From: Thermoleophilia bacterium
GTDB lineage: Bacteria; Actinomycetota; Thermoleophilia; Gaiellales; Gaiellaceae
Direction: 5' to 3'
NCBI GenBank assembly: GCA_013362295.1
Contig: JABFWJ010000478.1
Location: 1-25,867 of the forward strand
Length of the DNA: 25,867 bases
In this document: positions 22,147 to 25,867 of the stretch, in pieces
Layout of the letters: the number at the start of each line of letters is the position of its first letter
How positions within the stretch are numbered: the stretch's first letter is position 1
The notes under the pieces: model-generated
The model's input: the letters and a program-made list of their open reading frames with translations, nothing else
Database searches by the model: none
What the model was told of the DNA's origin: nothing
Position numbers and translations under genes: made by a program

Positions 22147-24069
22147 CTAATCGGCGGGCACGGGCGCCGGAGTCGGCGCGCCGAAGATCGCGTGCTTCGC
22201 GCCGGGCACGCCGTACTCGTAGGGGTTGCCGACGACCTGCGGGATCTCGTCGAAGTTGAAGACCGGCGGGGGCGAGCTGACCTGCCACTCGAGCGTCAGC
22301 GCCCGCCACGGGTTCCCTGGCGCCGGGGCGCCGTGCGCCCACGAGCGCACCATGTTGAAGAGGAAGACCAGGGTGGACGCGCCGAGGCCGAACGATGCGA
22401 TCGAGATGAACAGGTTCACGTCGGCGAACCGGTCCGCGTAGTCGGCGACGCGCCGCGGCATCCCCTGCAGCCCGATGAAGTGCATCGGGAAGAAGGTCAG
22501 GTTGAAGCCGATGAACGTCAGCCAGAAGTGCAACTTGCCGAGGCGCTCGTCGTACATCCGGCCCGTCATCTTCGGGAACCAGTAGTAGATGCCGGCGAAG
22601 ATCGTGAACACCGACCCACCGAAGAGCACGTAGTGGATGTGCGCGACGATGAAGTAGGTGTCGCTCGCGTGGATGTCGATCGGCACCGACGCGAGGTAGA
22701 TGCCTGAGAGGCCGCCGATCACGAACATCGACAGGAAGCCGAGCGCGAAGAGCATCGGCGTCGTGAAGTGGATGCGGCCTTCCCACATCGTGGCGAGCCA
22801 CGAGAAGATCTTGATGCCCGTCGGCACCGCGATCACCATCGACGTCACCATCATCGGGACGCGCAGCCATCCCGCCATGCCCGCCACGAACATGTGGTGC
22901 GCCCACACCGAGAAGCCGAGCACGAGGATCGCCATCAGCGAGAGCGCCATCAGGCGGTAGCCGAAAATGGGTTTGCGGCTCATCACCGAGATCACCTCGC
23001 TGATGATCCCGAAGCCGGGCAGCATCATGATGTAGACCGCCGGGTGCGAGTAGAACCAGAAGATGTGCTGGTACCCGAGCACGTAGCCGCCGCCGCCGGC
23101 CTCGAAGAAGTTCGTGTGCAGGACGCGGTCTAACATCACGAAGAACTGCGAGCCGGCGATGAAGGGGGTCGCGATCACGACGAGCAGTGAGGTCGTGAAG
23201 TTCGCCCAGACGAGCAGCGGCATCCGCCAGAAGGTCATCCCCGGGGCGCGCATCGTGATGATCGTGACGAGGAAGTTGAGCGCGGTCATGATCGAGCTCG
23301 CGCCGGCCCACTGCACGCCCATGTTGAAGAACACCTGCCCGAGCGGCTGGTGCGAGCAGAGGGGCGCGTAACACGTCCAGCCGGCCGACGGGCCGCCGCC
23401 CGGGGTCACCATGCCCACGATCAGCATCAAACCGGCGATCGGCAGCAGCCAGAACGAGAGCGCGTTCAGGCGCGGGAACGCCATGTCGGCCGCCCCGAGC
23501 ATCAGCGGGATGACGTAGTTCCCGAGCCCGGCGAACGCCGGGATGATGAACAGGAAGATCATCAACGCGGCGTGGTTCGAGACGAGCACGTTGAACGTCT
23601 GTGGGTTGAAGAACTGGTCGCCCGGCTGCGCGAGCTCGGCCCGGAAGAGCATCGCGAGCAGGCCGCCGACGCAGAAGAAGAAGATCGTCGTGACGACGTA
23701 CTGGATCCCGATCACTTTGTGGTCGGTGTTGATGCGGAAGTAGTCCCGCCAGGAGTGGGCGCCGTGGCCCGAATGGTCCTCGGGCAGCGTCGGCCGCCCG
23801 CTGGCGTACCGCACCCAGTAGTCGAACCCTCCGAGGCCGACGAGGAAGCCGAGCGGGGTCGTCACGAGCTCGACGGAGACGAGCACGGAGCCCTTCCAGA
23901 CGGGATCCCAGTGCGCGAGCCAGCGGATCAGCACCGGCAGGCCGAGGCCGAGGCCGAAGAAGAGCGGCGTCACCCAGAAGATGCGCAGCCAGCCCGGCAC
24001 GAGCAGCCGGCGCAGACCGGTCGCCCGGGGCGCGGGCGCGTGTTCGTGCTGGACCTCGTGCACCGTCAT
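22147..24069 (-). CDS. ctaD: Cytochrome c oxidase subunit I, A2 (YSHP) type, with N-terminal membrane extension
   Basis: This is the catalytic heme-copper subunit that reduces oxygen to water and pumps protons (640 aa). CuB and heme ligands are present: His166 (SNHAALMIF, heme a), His342 of FWFYSHPAVYIMMLP with cross-linked Tyr346, His391-His392 (WAHHMF), and His477/His479 (FIVAHIHYV). K-channel residues Thr417 and Lys420 (PTGIKIF) are conserved. The D-channel Glu of HPEVY enzymes is absent and replaced by Tyr-Ser before HP, the signature of A2-type oxidases. Residues 1-100 add two membrane helices (about 30-50 and 61-81) before the usual start near WRDYFRINTDHKVIGIQYV. It directly follows coxB (TAG then ATG). 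Confidence 0.95.
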   Translation of the reverse strand: MTVHEVQHEHAPAPRATGLRRLLVPGWLRIFWVTPLFFGLGLGLPVLIRWLAHWDPVWKGSVLVSVELVTTPLGFLVGLGGFDYWVRYASGRPTLPEDHSGHGAHSWRDYFRINTDHKVIGIQYVVTTIFFFCVGGLLAMLFRAELAQPGDQFFNPQTFNVLVSNHAALMIFLFIIPAFAGLGNYVIPLMLGAADMAFPRLNALSFWLLPIAGLMLIVGMVTPGGGPSAGWTCYAPLCSHQPLGQVFFNMGVQWAGASSIMTALNFLVTIITMRAPGMTFWRMPLLVWANFTTSLLVVIATPFIAGSQFFVMLDRVLHTNFFEAGGGGYVLGYQHIFWFYSHPAVYIMMLPGFGIISEVISVMSRKPIFGYRLMALSLMAILVLGFSVWAHHMFVAGMAGWLRVPMMVTSMVIAVPTGIKIFSWLATMWEGRIHFTTPMLFALGFLSMFVIGGLSGIYLASVPIDIHASDTYFIVAHIHYVLFGGSVFTIFAGIYYWFPKMTGRMYDERLGKLHFWLTFIGFNLTFFPMHFIGLQGMPRRVADYADRFADVNLFISIASFGLGASTLVFLFNMVRSWAHGAPAPGNPWRALTLEWQVSSPPPVFNFDEIPQVVGNPYEYGVPGAKHAIFGAPTPAPVPAD

Positions 24070-25065
24070 CTACTTCGCTCCTCGGCTCAGATACTGCACG
24101 AGCTGCTTCAGCTTGTCGGGAGGGATCTGACTGCCGAAGATGTGCGGCATCGCGTCGGTGTAGCCCGGCGCGATGTATGCCTCCGGCTTCACGATCGACT
24201 CCTCGACGAACTTGTCGAGGGGCCCGCGGTTCGCCTTCGCGGCCTCCTCCTTCAGGTTGTCGAGATCCGGTCCGACCTTGCCCGTCGCATTGGCGGGCTT
24301 GAACGTGTGACAGCCGCCGCAGCCGTTCTGCTGGAAGACCGCGAGGCCCGGCGCCCCGCCGCCGGCCCGCCCGCCGCTCTTCAGCCAGGTGTCGAAGCCG
24401 CCGGCTGTCATGACCGTCACGTGGCTGCGCATCAGCGCGTGGCCGAGGCCGCACAACTCGGTGCAGATCACGGGGAACGTCCCGGTGCGCGACGGGGTCA
24501 CGACGAGCATGTTGTGCTGGCCGGGGACGGCATCCTGCTTCTGGGACAGCTCCGGAGACCAGAACGAATGGATGACGTCGTTCGACGTGATGTCGAGCTT
24601 CACGTGGCGGCCCTTCGGCAGCGTCAGGACGCCGAAGCTCTTCCCGTTCGGGTAGGTGAACCTCCACGCGAACTGCACCGCCGTTACCTTGACGACGAGC
24701 GGATTGGCGCCCGCCTTACCGTTCTGCGCGAGCACGATCGCGCTGACGATCGAGATCGCCGTCACGAGGACCGCCGGGATCGCCGTCCAGACGATCTCGA
24801 GCTTGGTGTGCCCGTGGATCGGCGGCCCGTCCGAGTCGTCGTCCGGCCCGGCGCGGAACTTCACGACCGAGTAGGCCAACACCGCCGCGACGACGGAGAA
24901 GACCGCGATGCAGATCACCGTGGTGAACCAGTAGACGAAGTGGATCCGCTTCGCCTCCTCACTGGCCGGGTCCGGAAGCCAGCCGATGAAAATCGCAAAC
25001 AGCGACGCGATCGCGGCTGCGAGGACCGCGATGCCGAGCAGCTGGAGAACCGAGCCCCTACGCAC
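24070..25065 (-). CDS. ctaC: Cytochrome c oxidase subunit II with fused cytochrome c (caa3 type)
   Basis: Subunit II receives electrons and passes them through CuA to subunit I. The 331-residue protein has hydrophobic segments at about 8-28, 44-68 and 91-113, then a cupredoxin domain with CuA ligands His166 (DVIHSFW) and VICTELCGLGHALM (Cys201, Cys205, His209, Met212). A Gly/Ala-rich linker (KSGGRAGGGAPG) leads to a C-terminal cytochrome c with CGGCH at about 249-253 and a later Met (DAMPHIFG). It is therefore a caa3 enzyme able to accept electrons directly from a small cytochrome. GTG 25065 starts the operon; TAGGCT lies 9 nt upstream. The gene is divergent from the DUF6458-like gene. Confidence 0.95.
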   Translation of the reverse strand: MRRGSVLQLLGIAVLAAAIASLFAIFIGWLPDPASEEAKRIHFVYWFTTVICIAVFSVVAAVLAYSVVKFRAGPDDDSDGPPIHGHTKLEIVWTAIPAVLVTAISIVSAIVLAQNGKAGANPLVVKVTAVQFAWRFTYPNGKSFGVLTLPKGRHVKLDITSNDVIHSFWSPELSQKQDAVPGQHNMLVVTPSRTGTFPVICTELCGLGHALMRSHVTVMTAGGFDTWLKSGGRAGGGAPGLAVFQQNGCGGCHTFKPANATGKVGPDLDNLKEEAAKANRGPLDKFVEESIVKPEAYIAPGYTDAMPHIFGSQIPPDKLKQLVQYLSRGAK

Positions 25066-25127
25066 CCGCGGCCAAGCCTAATGAAGAACCGCCCGAGCCG
25101 GGGCGTAACCGAATTGCCTGCTCACCC

Positions 25128-25152
25128 GTTCAATCCGTGCCGAAAAGGGAAT
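25128..25152 (+). promoter_or_regulatory. Possible stress-sigma (SigB/SigF-type) promoter of the DUF6458-like gene
   Basis: GTTC, 15 nt and then GGGAAT resembles the GTTT-N15-GGGTAT pattern of SigB/SigF-family promoters. It lies about 40 nt before the start codon, on the divergent intergenic region with coxB. This is a resemblance only. Confidence 0.35.
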
Positions 25153-25191
25153 AACAACGTCCGTCGGGAGACACGAGAAGGAGGTTTCGGA

Positions 25192-25416
25192 ATGGGCATT
25201 GGAGTGAGCCTGATCCTGATCGCAGCCGGTGCAATCCTCACCTGGGCGGTGAACGCGACCGTCTCAGGGGTGGACATCAACACGATCGGCGTGATCCTGA
25301 TGATCGTCGGCGCGATCGGCCTGGTGCTGTCGGTGATGTTCTGGTCGACATGGGGCGGCGTCGGCGGGACCTCGCGCCGCCGCGCGACCTATGTCGAGGA
25401 CGGGCCGCCGGTCTAG
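25192..25416 (+). CDS. Small two-helix membrane protein, DUF6458-like (74 aa)
   Basis: AGAAGGAGGT (25176-25185) lies 6 nt before ATG 25192, one of the best ribosome sites in the window, so high expression is likely. The protein has two membrane helices, GVSLILIAAGAILTWAV and IGVILMIVGAIGLVLSVMFW, joined by VSGVDINT. A polar tail follows (GGTSRRRATYVEDGPPV). It resembles the actinobacterial DUF6458 family, whose function is unknown. A GTTC-N15-GGGAAT element upstream hints at stress-sigma control. A strong hairpin terminator follows. Confidence 0.82.
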   Translation: MGIGVSLILIAAGAILTWAVNATVSGVDINTIGVILMIVGAIGLVLSVMFWSTWGGVGGTSRRRATYVEDGPPV

Positions 25417-25438
25417 CGGCCACCTCGGAACCGTTGAG

Positions 25439-25460
25439 ACGGCCGCCTCCGGGCGGCCGT
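25439..25460 (+). terminator. Intrinsic terminator between convergent genes
   Basis: ACGGCCGCC, TCCG and GGCGGCCGT form a 9-bp stem with a tetraloop, followed by TTTCGCG on the plus strand. It lies 22 nt after the DUF6458-like stop and just beyond the kinase gene end, so it may serve both directions. Confidence 0.75.
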
Positions 25461-25467
25461 TTCGCGT

Positions 25468-25867
25468 TCAGAAGTTGGTCGCGACCGGCAGCTCGACGTG
25501 AAAGGTCGACCCGCTGCCGAGCCCCTCGGAATGCACCCAGATGCGGCCCTCCATGCGCCGGACGAGCTCCCGGCAGATGTACAGACCCAGCCCGGTGCCG
25601 CCGACGCCGCGGTTCATGTTCGGGTCGAGCCGGTAGAACTTCTCGAAGACCCGGCGCTGCTCGGCGGGCGGAATGCCGAGTCCCCGGTCGGTGATCGAGA
25701 AGCGAACGCGCGACCCGACGCGCCGGACGGCGACGTCGACCCGTCCCCCGTCCGGCGAATACTTCACGCCGTTGTCGACGAGGTTGATCAGCACGCGGCC
25801 GACCTGGTCCGGATCGCCGGCGACCGGTGGTAGGCCGTCGTCGACGGCGAGCACGAGCTCGTGGCCC
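25468..25867 (-). CDS. Sensor histidine kinase, C-terminal ATPase part (5' part beyond the right edge)
   Basis: About 133 residues of the catalytic HATPase_c domain of a two-component kinase are visible. They contain the N box (NLVDNGVKYSPDGG), G1 box (ITDRGLGIP), F box (RVFEKFYRL) and G2 box (GVGGTGLGLYICRELV), ending at GSTFHVELPVATNF. The order and spacing match ordinary HisKA-type kinases. The His-containing dimerisation domain and any sensor domain are outside the window, so the signal is unknown. The stop TGA/TAG side lies 8 nt from the terminator hairpin shared with the convergent DUF6458-like gene. Confidence 0.9.
   Translation of the reverse strand, partial: GHELVLAVDDGLPPVAGDPDQVGRVLINLVDNGVKYSPDGGRVDVAVRRVGSRVRFSITDRGLGIPPAEQRRVFEKFYRLDPNMNRGVGGTGLGLYICRELVRRMEGRIWVHSEGLGSGSTFHVELPVATNF

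Noticed and set aside
21347..24667. 1106-codon minus-strand frame apparently fusing coxA/coxB regions to the USP-like protein
   Set aside because: Only the last 265 codons are real; upstream it runs out of frame through coxA and coxB.

Overview
The window reads as chromosome of a high-GC actinobacterium, most likely class Thermoleophilia (Gaiellales/Solirubrobacterales type). This is an inference from the very high GC with G/C-ending codons, frequent GTG/TTG starts, a secreted WSPDG-repeat protein ending in RTX-like repeats, a DUF6458-like membrane protein, a SufS-SufU-Rieske Fe-S operon and a caa3-type oxidase operon. No rRNA, tRNA, CRISPR array, insertion sequence or prophage gene is visible. 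It looks like core chromosome rather than an island.

Layout. 1-820: the 5' part of a divergent S-adenosylhomocysteine hydrolase (minus), preceded by a strongly folded short transcription unit with its own intrinsic terminator. 886-2967: a large secreted protein. 2901-5479 (minus): sufS-sufU-Rieske ferredoxin-tag. As sequenced, sufU carries a frameshift. 5501-7562 (minus): a small membrane protein and a secreted propeller/CARDB/RTX protein, also frameshifted. 7622-10029 (plus): ettA and a yceH-like gene. 10081-10427 (minus): two very small secreted/membrane proteins, one of them missed by ordinary length cut-offs. 10503-15265 (minus): SDR-sufC-sufB-VOC protein-sufD, the second half of the SUF machinery, about 5 kb from sufSU. 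15322-19502 (plus): tatA-tatC, an amidohydrolase, a TPR membrane protein, a STAS protein and a di-heme lipoprotein cytochrome c. 19577-25065 (minus): an aa3/caa3 oxidase operon (coxB with fused cytochrome c, coxA, a tandem USP-like protein, coxC, a membrane-anchored USP-like protein, GNAT). 25192-25867: DUF6458-like protein and the 3' end of a sensor kinase.

How the parts fit. The two suf clusters together supply desulfurase (SufS), sulfur acceptor (SufU) and SufBCD scaffold for Fe-S assembly; the Rieske protein, and perhaps other neighbours, would be clients. The Tat translocase, the di-heme cytochrome c and the caa3 oxidase form a respiratory theme: electrons from the lipoprotein cytochrome could pass to the cytochrome c domain of CoxB and on to CoxA. 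The most unusual content is three copies of one USP-like domain spread over two proteins inside the oxidase operon, a folded RNA upstream of the SAHH gene, a recurring -10-like TANNNT box exactly 6-7 nt before start codons (leaderless transcripts), and a dispersed intergenic palindromic repeat. Two separate frameshifts in otherwise intact genes may be sequencing or assembly errors.
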